A stretch of DNA of 64,000 nucleotides from Blattamonas nauphoetae (lineage: Eukaryota; Preaxostyla; Oxymonadida). The notes beneath the pieces were generated by a model. It had not been told where the DNA came from. It made no database searches and worked only from the letters and a program-made list of their open reading frames with translations. Location of the stretch: assembly GCA_033064195.1 (NCBI GenBank), contig JARBJD010000234.1, positions 1-64,000 of the forward strand. The letters run 5' to 3'. Below, in pieces: positions 21,518-31,150 of the stretch (positions are counted from its first letter, which is position 1; every line of letters begins with the position of its first letter). A program made the translations under genes and the position numbers.

Positions 21518-22170
21518 CATTGCTTCTCAAATGACACGTCGAAGCCACATCTCTCGAATGACTCCCTCTCATTTCGGTGGACTCTCCATCGATGTTGGGA
21601 ATGCTCTGATTGCTGGTGCAGATGAACAGATTCTGGTATCGCCTCTGATCGTCCAGAATTAGTTTGCTGTTTTGAGTTCGTCGTTCTCGACGCACCAGTC
21701 TTTAATTGTCACATCGTCAACCGTCCACTCTCCAAAATCTTCCTTACGTCCCCGAATGATTCATTGCGATCAGATTATCTTTCCCATTCTCGACTTTTGG
21801 ACCATCTCCAATACACGTCTCATTTATCTCGTCAACATGGGATGCGCCCCGCATTCCCGCCATTCCACAACCATCCCAGATTTGTTTGATATATGTTCTG
21901 ATCTTTTGGTCATTTTCTTTTTTGACCATCGCCCGCTTTTTCTGTTTTGGTCTTTCTTCATCTTCCTTTCCTTTGTGCCATCTTTTCTCCAATACAGCGT
22001 GGTGGATGCTTGAAACTTCTTGGACTACATTCTTTAAACATCATGACTCCAGTGTTTCATTCAAACTCTGTCAAAAAGAAGACATCGAGATGACGTGGTG
22101 ATTTTTTGGATAGGATTGAAGTGTTTGTGGAAAATAACCCAATTTCGGAGAGAACCGTGCATGTGTTTGT
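21518..22170. other. intergenic, 650 bp
   Basis: The first 80 bp are homologous to the 3' flank of the copy-B gene (24600-24660). The rest has short open frames on both strands without recognisable content. Confidence 0.45.
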
Positions 22171-23562
22171 CTAATTCCGAAAATTGTAGGTCTCCCTTTC
22201 TCCTTTCAGTGTTGGCTTGGCTGTGAAAGTGAGAGACTTGACGGTGACAGAAACAGAAGGATGAAGAATCTGGATCGCGAATCGGAAAGGCAGCGAGAGA
22301 TTGACGGAAATAATTGAGCCAACTTTACTGTCCTTCATATGTCTGAATAACGGTTGTCCATCCCGACAATCTGTTTCAAGAACAATATCGTGAAACTTTC
22401 GTTGAGGACGTGCTCCGTTCAATGGATAATTGGAACCTGCTATATATCTGGATCCCCAACATGCGACGTCTGGGTATTCGTTGTCGAAATCAGACTTGGT
22501 TCCTGTGTCGATTAGATGGGAGGATAAAGCTCCGTAACGATATCCTTCATTTGTTTGGACGATTGAGAAAGACAGATGGGCGACATCGGAACATATTATG
22601 GGAGAAAAGAGGGTTTTAGGGATGAAGTTTGTGTCTTCTTTTTTTGGTCGTTGTCGAAGTCTGAATGTGTTGCCTGTTCGGATGATAAAATCCTCGTCGT
22701 AGATTTCAACAGCATCTGCCCCCTGTTTGGACCATCGTTGGAATCGGGATTGTTGGAGCATGTTGAATCTTCGTTTGTCATCGAGACGGTTTAGAATTAA
22801 ATCATGTTTCATCAGTCGGCTGTCTATCCTTCCAAACTGTTCGGTCAGCTGCGTTGCCATGTTGCATACGGTTGTGCGAAGCTCGACAAGTTGATCGTTC
22901 ATTGCATGAACCGTAGTCTGAATATCACGTGATCCGATAGCATTTTGAACAAATGCCAACATACCGGAAGCAACACTCTGAAAGACAATGGAATTCGAGG
23001 ATGAGATGAATGAAAAACAAACCTTCAATCCAATCGAGCTGTGAGATGACGCGATGCCAGAGAGGATCGACACAAGACCACATGACTCTGCAATCGCACA
23101 GCGAGAAGGGAGCTCATCTAGATCTGATGGGACGAGACAATGAGAGATGGGAAGTGATTTGAAAGATAAAACATTCAAAAACACTCATCGAGGAAGAAAA
23201 CATCGATATGGTGAGAGAACACGAAAAAGGAGAAGCGATGCTCATGAAAATCATACCTGATTCCAAAAATGTCCGAATCTGAGAAAGAATTGGTAAAGTC
23301 TCTTTTTCTGAACAATTCCGAAGCGATGAGCTATATCCCCGAATCACTTCTTCCTGGATCCACACATAGAAGAGATGAAAGAAATGACGAATCAATGAGA
23401 TTTACGAACGATACAGATGAAGCAAGACGAAAAAAAACAGAGAAGAGAGTGGAGGTGATGACACACAATATCAGACAATGACTGATCAGAAGAAGGCAGA
23501 GGATGAGATGGGAGATGTGTGGAAGCAGATTGAACAGGCAGTGTGCACAAGCGAGCGAACAT
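22171..23562 (-). CDS. armadillo-like / coiled-coil / SPRY-like protein
   Basis: Four exons fit in phase: 23562-23467, 23353-23257, 23123-23023 and 22977-22171 (introns 113, 133 and 45 nt), about 366 residues. The splices give continuous family-like text, for example RTFLES joined to DLDELPSRCAIAESC and SSIGLK joined to SVASGMLAFVQ. An N-terminal helical segment is followed by a coiled coil (DQLVELRTTVCNMATQLTEQ) and a C-terminal beta-rich SPRY-like domain (VNLSLPFRFAIQILHPSVSV), parallel to IPVPFRFAVYIHVHNDSVTI of the 16949 gene. The first exon is the weakest call: its ATG (23562) overlaps the possible upstream ATG of the divergent gene at 23588. Confidence 0.65.
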
Positions 23563-23587
23563 GAGATCGATCAAAACCCATTCCTCA

Positions 23588-24583
23588 ATGGACGCATTCC
23601 TGAATTTCGATGTGAACTCTGAATTGTCACTTGAAGACCAATCATCAATTTACTGTTCACTTATTGCCCTCGTGAAAGCTGAATACCCATTCGACACAGC
23701 CCTTCAGGACAAAGCTGTCCACTTTTTGAAAAACGTCCAACCAGACTGGAGGGAGGAACCAGGTCATCCAGCGAAACTCGTGACTGACCTCGCTCCCTCA
23801 ACGAACAGATCCCCTTCGGGCTTCGTTGAGAGCATTCTCACTCTGCTGTCATCTCCCCACTCGACTGTGGTTGATGCAGCGTTGTCGTTCCTTCGAGAAA
23901 CAATAAGCACTTCGTCATCTGTCATTCCAACGAATCTCGTGGAATCAGATCTCATCAGCAATGTGTTCGCGACTGTTCAACCTCACACACTTCCAATATC
24001 AATAAATGAAACGATATTTCAAAATCTCATCTTGATCATCACGGATTGCATCAACCTCGCAAATCCATACTATCTCAGAGAACTCGGCATCACTTCTGCA
24101 GCCGATACATTCAACCATCGTGAAATGATTTTTCAGAAGGTCGTACTCCCATCGTCTCAATTTGTGACGTTTCTGATCACAAATCGAAACATGCTCCATG
24201 AAGACTTGTTCCTCTCATTCGTGAATCTCTTGAGCTCACTCATTGTCATTGGTCCCTTTCATCAACCGACATTGGAATTTGTTCTCGCATCTCCGATTGT
24301 AATTGCATTTTCTAATTGTCACTCTTACATCGAACGGGAAGCTGATATCTGGTTTCTTCTCTACAACATCAATAATTCGCTCAAAGAATGCAAGATAGAA
24401 GGCCCAGAAACAGTCCAATCTGGGAAACGGATAATCCAAGCTCTGATTTCGGAAGGCTTCGAAGACACACTCGAACAGATGATGTTGAACGACACAGACG
24501 AAAATCACAGTCTCCTTCTTGTCCAAGATTGCCTACAACTATTGAAATTGCTGGGATCGAACGTGGAACTGCCTGAAGATTGA
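23588..24583 (+). CDS. lineage-specific helical protein, copy B
   Basis: Single-exon protein of about 331 residues from the ATG at 23588 (MDAFLNFDVNSE); an in-frame ATG at 23561 is possible. It is closely related to copy A at 20489 from EYPFD onward, through GFVESILTLLSS, NHREMIFQKVVLPSSQ and SGKRIIQALISEGFEDTLEQ to the end. All-helical, with no localisation signal. Tandem duplication of about 3 kb produced the pair, with the minus-strand SPRY-like gene lying between them. Confidence 0.75.
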   Translation: MDAFLNFDVNSELSLEDQSSIYCSLIALVKAEYPFDTALQDKAVHFLKNVQPDWREEPGHPAKLVTDLAPSTNRSPSGFVESILTLLSSPHSTVVDAALSFLRETISTSSSVIPTNLVESDLISNVFATVQPHTLPISINETIFQNLILIITDCINLANPYYLRELGITSAADTFNHREMIFQKVVLPSSQFVTFLITNRNMLHEDLFLSFVNLLSSLIVIGPFHQPTLEFVLASPIVIAFSNCHSYIEREADIWFLLYNINNSLKECKIEGPETVQSGKRIIQALISEGFEDTLEQMMLNDTDENHSLLLVQDCLQLLKLLGSNVELPED

Positions 24584-25178
24584 GTTCACATTTGACGTGT
24601 CGAGCCGCCCTTCTCTAATGACTCCGAACTCATTTGTGCGGATTCCGTTCTCTCATTGTTCCTCCATCAGAATGCTGGACAGATCACTGTTACACACCTT
24701 CACACTGCGATACCAACCTGACGAAAAGGCGACGACAATCTGATTCACCATTTCAGCTTCGAATCCCTATTTTTATACGATCTTGATTCTCTGTCTGAAA
24801 TGACGCAATGTAAATGCATAATCAGATCTCGCGGTAGACGATATTCCCGTTGTTTTCAGACGTTCAAAGGTCTTTCAGGATGGATGGTGTGTTCTCTCGC
24901 CTTTCAGAAAAAGAGATTGAAGAAGAAGGGTGTAGTCAAAGAAAACAAGAATAGAACGTTGTTTCACCACTGAACGGGCTGTCTCGTGACGATAATTGAT
25001 CAAGTTGAGAACACGATCAGAAAGCATCTATTGTTGATGTATAATGCAGAAATAGGCAAGATGATGACCAAAGATGTGAAAATATGATGTGATAGTCCAT
25101 AAAAACAGATCATCACGAGATCTTTGGTTTCGAGTTGGGTGTTGGATCTCTCATTCGAAGGGAGTCTTGGAGTAGTGT
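24584..25178. other. intergenic, 595 bp
   Basis: The first 80 bp match the flank of copy A. The remainder is AT-rich with no recognisable gene. Confidence 0.45.
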
Positions 25179-25937
25179 TTATTCCCCCCACGTAATTTCC
25201 CACATCTCCCCCACAAACGGTGTGGGCTGCTTGAGCCGTGAAATTCGATCGATTCTGAGCATTGTGTTTCGAACACAGACAGAGAACTAAAAAACATGTT
25301 TTGAAAGTGATTCAGAAAGAACAAACGCCGATTCGGACAGATTCTGGGACCCCCGTCACATAACAACGACCTGCCTCCCCATTCACGAAGAAACGTACAT
25401 TTCTTGGATGAGAATCCAGATCGAGTTCCATTCGTATTGAATCTCCTCCAGTCATCGTTGTATGGCACAACTTGTACGTGCGGCGTGTTGGGAGCTTTAC
25501 CATCAAGTCACCATAATACGTGTCATATCCGACAGAATCTGGAGGGTAAGAAAAAGTGGGAGAAACACACGATCCACAGTCCATCCTAATTTTTGCCGAA
25601 GTTGTGGAAATGGACTGTTTGAATCAACAGCTCCAAAGAATACGTTTCCATATCCTTCTGAAAGGATAAATTCGAAAGATAACAGACGTTCGTTTCTGAC
25701 GGTGTGAACTGTGATCGAGAAGGAGAGAATTCCTGATGTAAACACTTCGTCAAGAAGAACAGTACTACAGTCGAAGTTTATGGAATTATCCCTGGTGATA
25801 GTAGACTTTGTGACGTCGAAATGTGTTGGATCTGAAAAAATGAGTTGTGGTGTCCTCAAGAGAGGTGACGGAGATCGAGAAGACGGTAAAGTGGTTGAGG
25901 AGACAGAACAATTTGCATCAAGTGGAAACTTGGTCAT
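25179..25937 (-). CDS. SPRY-like domain protein
   Basis: Three exons (25937-25571, 25538-25327, 25286-25179) separated by introns of only 32 and 40 nt encode about 228 residues. The splices give the family-typical strings LGWTVD joined to HSVGYDTYY and SVRIG joined to FSVCVRNTMLRIDRISRL. Conserved strands are SGILSFSITV, GGDSIRMELDLDSHPRNVRF, FFVNGEAGRCYVTGVP and a terminal FVGEMWEITWGE. This is the beta-sandwich (SPRY/B30.2-like) module that recurs in this window at 52428-53189. In related genomes it is often found next to kinase domains; here it stands alone. A hAT transposon has inserted about 50 bp upstream of the ATG, so the promoter has probably changed. Confidence 0.7.
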
Positions 25938-25984
25938 ATAGAGTTGTGAGAACTGACAAGACTTGATCTTACCTCACTTCGATT

Positions 25985-25992
25985 GCTTTTGA
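25985..25992. repeat. hAT target-site duplication, left copy
   Basis: GCTTTTGA immediately precedes the left TIR. The identical 8 bp follow the right TIR at 29508-29515, the length expected for hAT insertion. Confidence 0.95.
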
Positions 25993-28900
25993 CAGGGTTG
26001 TCGGAATGACTTAGATCCAAGTCATTCGACTTACTTTTCACTTTTTTTTCCGTGACTTAAGACTAAGTCAAATTTCATCGAAAGTAAGTCATTTGTCACT
26101 TTTCACTCAATTATATGGGTTTGATCTTGAAATGAATCTCAAACGTTCGCCGTTAGGACTTCCTCTCGCTCAAAAAACAGATTCTCAACGAGGTGAATCA
26201 ACTATTCACAGTACAGCTTTACAAACAACTTCAGCAATGCTAGACAAAGAGTACACACCGTCCAAACAGGTTCGTGACGCAATGTTCGCCCAACCAAGTC
26301 GCATGTCAAATGAATCACAGGAATCTGTCTGGATCAATAAAGATGGAATTGGTCTTATTTGCAGAATCTGTAATGAATGGATTCCGAAAAGAGGTGGTCA
26401 CATGGACCACCTCATTCACACCCCGATCAGAGTCGATTTAAAAAAAACTATCTTGCAACATGTGACATCACAGAGTCACTATTCATCACTCGGTCGATCG
26501 ATGATGCAGGCTGATAATAGACTAGGCAAGATGATGGAAGCAATTGGGAAGAAGAAAGACAAAACATTGATTCAGCGAATCCATCAGCTTCACTGGATTA
26601 TGAGGGAGGAAATAGCACTTTCGAAACTACCTTCATTGATCACACTTTGGAACAAAACCTCATCAGAACATGGAGGAACAGAACCGCAGTTCACGTCAAG
26701 GGACGCTCAAATGCGATTAACTCAGTCAATTGGGGAAGTTCTAAATCAAGATAAACTTCACCAACTCCGCACAGCACCATGCTATTCACTGATTGTCGAT
26801 GAAGCGACAGATAGTGTGCATTGCTGTCAGTTGGCAGTGATCGCACAATTTTGGGACGGGGATCGAATCCAATGTCATCTCCTGGGACTACAACAAATGG
26901 GTTCTGCTGGATCGACATCTGATGAGATGTTCCGAGTGATTGTTGACCTCCTTGATCGGAATGGAATCGATCTTCAGAAGATGGTTGGATTTGCATCGGA
27001 TGGTGCAAATTCCATGATTGGGACCCACAATGGAGTTGCCGCACAACTTCGGGCCCTCATTCCTTCACTTATTACCACCCATTGTGCTGCGCACAGGCTC
27101 GCTCTCTTACTTGTCCCCCACATTCATCAAGCCAAGGGGTTGTTTGGTGAAGTCGTTAAGCAACTCAGACAGACTTTCGACTACATCGCTCATCACTCCA
27201 AAAGAAAAGCAAGATTTGCGGAAATACAACAAAACGAACCCGGAAACCATTACGCTCTGGTGGATGTAGTCGTGACGAGGTGGCTCAGTTTGTCGAAGTG
27301 TATCTCTCTTGTCCTCAATGAATTCAGATCTATCATCCTTCTCCTGAACGATTCAAAATTCTGTGATGATGAGAGAGGGAGGGAATTGCTGAATGGGATG
27401 TCTTGGAGTTTTGTTTCCGATGTGTCCATTCTCGATTCGATTCTTCAAACTCTATCGCAAGCTTCACGCGAAATGCAGAGCACTACGTTTGATCTTTGGC
27501 AGCTCCACAACCTCGTCTTCGATTGTTCCTCTGCGCTAAGGGAAGCAAAGCTGAAAAGATCGTATCTGAAGACATTAAAACAGAAACGCATTCAACTTGC
27601 TGATCTCCTCCCACCATTTGACATCACACTTGAAAGCCAACAGGAGGAGCGAGCAGCTTTTCTCTTCGAAAGTGTTCTCAAACAAATTGTTGATCGATTT
27701 CCCCCCTCGTCCGAACTGGTTGGATTTGAGTTTTTACAGTTCGGACTGGCTCAAGGACTATACCGTGACTTTTCTTACAATGCGGGACATGTCTTTTCAC
27801 AATTCAGAGTCCTTTTCCCACTAACCACAAATCGCGAAACTGTTGAAGCTGAATGGACAGTCCTATCACAGACATTAAAAAGGCTGAACGTTGTCACCAC
27901 CTCAGAAAGAGAACTGGCACAATATATCGCAAACGACAAAGAAATCCACCGCAATTATCCATCGATCGGATTATTGGCGATTGTCTATCTCACGGTACCA
28001 ACTACAAGCGTTGCAGCGGAAAGACTATTCGCTGCATTAAAGAGAGTCAAGACTCGACTACGTAACAGACTGCAATCAAAGAATTTGAACACAGTTCTGA
28101 GAGCCGTGTGTGGACCGGAGACCCTCACTGCAGAGCAAGTATCAAGGATCGTAACTTGTTATAAAGAACTGAACAAACCGCAGAAGACTGATGAAAAACC
28201 AAATTTGTCAAAGAATCAAGATTTTTGTCTCGGACGAAAAGAGACCGATGCCAGTGTTGACGAAACAGAAGATAGTGAAGATGATGTATGGTACCATGGA
28301 GACGATTGTGTCGAGTGGGAAGTTTGAGGATTGATTAAGTCATTTCATTTCACAGAAAGGAGAAGATTCCTGGGTGTCCCTTAAGTCTTGATTTATGCGA
28401 ATTGTGAGAGATCAACACTGTTTCACGAGTCGTAGCGTTCATTTTGTGTTTCCTCTCTTTCTTTGTCACCTTTCTACAGATGAAATGATCTGGAAGACGT
28501 ATTTCCTCCCTCTCACCAACTCTTTCCATTTCGCGTCAACAATCATTCTTGATGTTGTGTCGTCAAGAATTGATAATTGGAATTGTCAGAGGTCTGATTA
28601 TCAATTACAATCAACTCCCTCTTCAGTCCTTTTTCAGAAACACGACATCTCATCGTCATCAAACCAAAAGGACGCACCACTCTCCAGAGAAGAAGAGACA
28701 TGTCGATGCCAATATCGTTTTTCCTCGCGTTTTCCCACAAGAACTCTCGCCATCTCTGGTTTTGAGGGGAGTAGAAGACTCAGAGTAGATGTTTTTTTTC
28801 ACTCGTTTCACAATCACCATTTTTTCAGCATCAGGACTGCCGTGTCTATTGAGATACATTCAAATTGACGAAAATGACTCACAAAGTTGTGAGGGATTGA

Positions 28901-29507
28901 CTAGAAGTGTCAGAAAGTGCTCTTTAGTCTTCATCACCAAAATATGGTGATCTACGACGTCTCCTTCTTTCAATCACTTCTAGAACTGTCAGGTATGGAA
29001 GTGTTTCCTTTTTCGACTTTATATCCAGTTCTTGACATCATATCTCTCGGTGATTCCATCACGTTGGTCAGCAACCTTCCGATGGATCGACAAAACAATC
29101 CAACAATTTTTGTCCTGGCGGATTCTCTCATGACTAATCAAATTCCCAAATCGCCGACTCTCGTCTGTGGAGTGCTCATCTCGGACGGAAAACCCCTTTT
29201 TCTGACTATGTCACGGCTATTTATCTGAATGGTCGCTGTGGATTGTGTCACGTTTTGTTCTGCTTTGTCCGCACTTCTCTCTGCTCCATGTCTCTATTTT
29301 CGTTTGTAATGATGTGTCTCTGCCAAAAGATTGTGTGAAAGAGTTGTTCATACTTGATATTCATGACTTCATCCGTGATCCTCGATTTTTCTCTCAGAAA
29401 TTCACTTATGGAAGACGGTGACTTAGAACTAAGTCATTTCCAGCCGTGACTTCGATCTAAGTCATTTTCTCGTGACTAAAGTCAAATCAAAGGGCCCGAC
29501 AACACTG
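25993..29507 (+). mobile_element. hAT-family DNA transposon, 3,515 bp, looks whole
   Basis: The left end is CAGGGTTGTCGG (25993-26004). The right end, read inward, is CAGTGTTGTCGG (29496-29507), a one-base mismatch. A perfect GCTTTTGA duplication flanks it. The subterminal regions hold repeated palindromic motifs of the form TGACTTAG...AAGTCA: three near the left end (26005-26092) and at least three near the right end (29417-29485), with further AAGTCA sites at 28340 and 28383. These are probable transposase-binding sites. The single long gene encodes the transposase. The 1.1 kb after it contains smaller plus-strand frames (for example 28944-29228) of unknown meaning. The insertion separates the divergent SPRY-like (25937) and Ser/Pro-rich (29590) genes. 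Confidence 0.95.
26132..28327 (+). CDS. hAT transposase
   Basis: A continuous frame of 731 residues from the first ATG at 26132. The N-terminus has a BED/TTF-like zinc finger (GLICRICNEW, then HMDHL and a later SQSH). The RNase H-like core shows the first catalytic Asp in SLIVDEATDS, the second in FASDGANSMIG, and the conserved THCAAHRLALL block. The C-terminal dimerisation region reads VPTTSVAAERLFAALKRVKT, then RLRNRLQSKNLNTVL. DEATD-type cores are typical of the ZMYM6/KIAA1586/ZNF862-related branch of hAT. The tail after residue 690 is acidic. With matched TIRs and a perfect target duplication, the element may have moved recently and could still be active. Confidence 0.93.
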   Translation: MNLKRSPLGLPLAQKTDSQRGESTIHSTALQTTSAMLDKEYTPSKQVRDAMFAQPSRMSNESQESVWINKDGIGLICRICNEWIPKRGGHMDHLIHTPIRVDLKKTILQHVTSQSHYSSLGRSMMQADNRLGKMMEAIGKKKDKTLIQRIHQLHWIMREEIALSKLPSLITLWNKTSSEHGGTEPQFTSRDAQMRLTQSIGEVLNQDKLHQLRTAPCYSLIVDEATDSVHCCQLAVIAQFWDGDRIQCHLLGLQQMGSAGSTSDEMFRVIVDLLDRNGIDLQKMVGFASDGANSMIGTHNGVAAQLRALIPSLITTHCAAHRLALLLVPHIHQAKGLFGEVVKQLRQTFDYIAHHSKRKARFAEIQQNEPGNHYALVDVVVTRWLSLSKCISLVLNEFRSIILLLNDSKFCDDERGRELLNGMSWSFVSDVSILDSILQTLSQASREMQSTTFDLWQLHNLVFDCSSALREAKLKRSYLKTLKQKRIQLADLLPPFDITLESQQEERAAFLFESVLKQIVDRFPPSSELVGFEFLQFGLAQGLYRDFSYNAGHVFSQFRVLFPLTTNRETVEAEWTVLSQTLKRLNVVTTSERELAQYIANDKEIHRNYPSIGLLAIVYLTVPTTSVAAERLFAALKRVKTRLRNRLQSKNLNTVLRAVCGPETLTAEQVSRIVTCYKELNKPQKTDEKPNLSKNQDFCLGRKETDASVDETEDSEDDVWYHGDDCVEWEV

Positions 29508-29515
29508 GCTTTTGA
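29508..29515. repeat. hAT target-site duplication, right copy
   Basis: GCTTTTGA, identical to 25985-25992. Confidence 0.95.
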
Positions 29516-29589
29516 GTGCGATTTATGGGGTCAGAATTCCCGTTCTCAAGATCGGGTTCCTTCATTTCTCAAACAACACTTTTATCTGA

Positions 29590-30426
29590 ATGACGACTGC
29601 TAACATCCATGTTCCCAAAGTGAATGTCTGTTTCGAGTCATCTTCATCTCCATTGTTCACCACTTTTCATTTCTCCTCTCCCTTTCATTTTTCTGAATCA
29701 CTATCCTCATTTGTCAACAACCCCCTCATTCATCATTTATCCTATCCTTCCTCTCCATTTTTTCAGAGTTTTGAAATCAACACGGACCAAAATGAACCTC
29801 AGTCGAAACAAGACTTGAACAAAAGTATTGCAGTCGATCCAAGATACGAACGCCATCAAGACACATTCAACTGTAGTGGACTGCTACCTGCCTCTGATGC
29901 CTGTTTCCCCATAAACTCGTTATCACCGTTTACAGTCACAACCATTCCACTCACACCCCCACCAGAAATGAAGCGGTTCGATTCACTCAATTCTCTGAAC
30001 ACAACACAAGTCTCCGAGAACAGATCATCCATCCAAACCTTAACATCTGAAAATAACCCCTTCCGTCTTTACTCCCGCGCTTCATTCGATTACCCCCATC
30101 CTCTCTCCCGACGATACACTGATTGCCCAGTCCGAGAAATACCCCAAAATGATCATTTTGGAGACACTCCACTCTTATGTCGTTCTGAATATCAATCTCG
30201 GGAACACAAATTGTGCTCATCCGACTCCGATCGTTGCCCGCCGACGCCACATCTTTCCGGCAAAGGCCTGAACTCCGCACATGTGCCGAGACGGGCTCAC
30301 ACTGCTTCGGAAGTGTTGAGGCGTAGCGATGGCAATTCCGACAATATCAACGGATTGTCGAAAACGAATCCGAATGCCATGTCTCTTCCGTTCTTTTGGC
30401 CCAATCGCTCATCTGAGAGCAGTTGA
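29590..30426 (+). CDS. Ser/Pro-rich protein of unknown function
   Basis: An ATG-started frame of 278 codons. A pyrimidine-rich stretch at 29620-29766 has GT and TTTCAG ends and a length of 147 nt, so it is probably an intron that happens to stay open. Splicing joins HVPK to SFEINTDQ and leaves about 229 residues. The protein is hydrophilic, with many Ser, Pro and Asn residues and several possible phosphorylation sites (TIPLTPPPEMKRFDS, RRAHTASEVLRR). No domain is recognised. It lies 75 bp downstream of the hAT insertion, so its upstream region may be displaced. Confidence 0.5.
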   Translation: MTTANIHVPKVNVCFESSSSPLFTTFHFSSPFHFSESLSSFVNNPLIHHLSYPSSPFFQSFEINTDQNEPQSKQDLNKSIAVDPRYERHQDTFNCSGLLPASDACFPINSLSPFTVTTIPLTPPPEMKRFDSLNSLNTTQVSENRSSIQTLTSENNPFRLYSRASFDYPHPLSRRYTDCPVREIPQNDHFGDTPLLCRSEYQSREHKLCSSDSDRCPPTPHLSGKGLNSAHVPRRAHTASEVLRRSDGNSDNINGLSKTNPNAMSLPFFWPNRSSESS

Positions 30427-31150
30427 CGTTTTTCCGGGCCTTCTTATCATTAGAGTTCAGGGATTTCATTTGGTTGTATCATAATTCATCTTCGTTTCAC
30501 CCAATTTAACCATGTACGTTTCTTCCTTCTAATCCGACTGTATGATCTTGGAGCTTATTATGACGAGATTCATCTTTCTTGGATAGCGTGGGTGCGACTT
30601 GGAAACCAGAATGTGCCCTTAATTTGTTGAACTTATTATCGGAATCATGTCGTTCCGTCCATCGTCTGATTCAACTGCAGGTTTCACGTCCTTTTATCTA
30701 ATTTACTGAATTGTAGTTCGTTTTCTCGTCAATGGTCGCCAAGGATCCAGAATTCTCGCAACGGTGACATTTCCGGATTTACTGCCCACGTTTACCCTCC
30801 TCGCCCACTATCTTTGCCCCTTCTCCACTATATTCCCCTCTTCCTCCCTTTTTCTCACAGAGATCCGGTCACAAAGTCGTCAAGTGCACTCTACCAAATC
30901 CAGTCATTTTCGTCACTATCATCGTTCGTTCTGATCCCTGTGGAACAGCTCGTGACACTAATCTTCTCAGTTGTTTCGGGCAATAATGAGGTTTGTTTTG
31001 GACAGGTTTTCCACCTTTTTCAAAGAAAAATGTTCTGGAAAAAAGCGCATCGAAATCTTTCGCCATTCACAGAGAATATGTCAAAATGAAAATGACTATT
31101 ACATTTGACTTTGCTGTTTGCATCTTTCCTCTTTTGTGACCCATCAACAG
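30427..31150. other. intergenic region and probable 5' exon/intron of the next gene
   Basis: No recognised gene. The right end is pyrimidine-rich and finishes CCCATCAACAG at 31150, a good splice acceptor for the following gene, whose first ATG-bearing exon should lie in this interval but could not be fixed. Confidence 0.4.

Noticed and set aside
25179-25937. First read as a SPRY-like pseudogene disrupted by the hAT element
   Set aside because: Short introns restore the frame, and the hAT lies upstream of the ATG rather than within the coding region.
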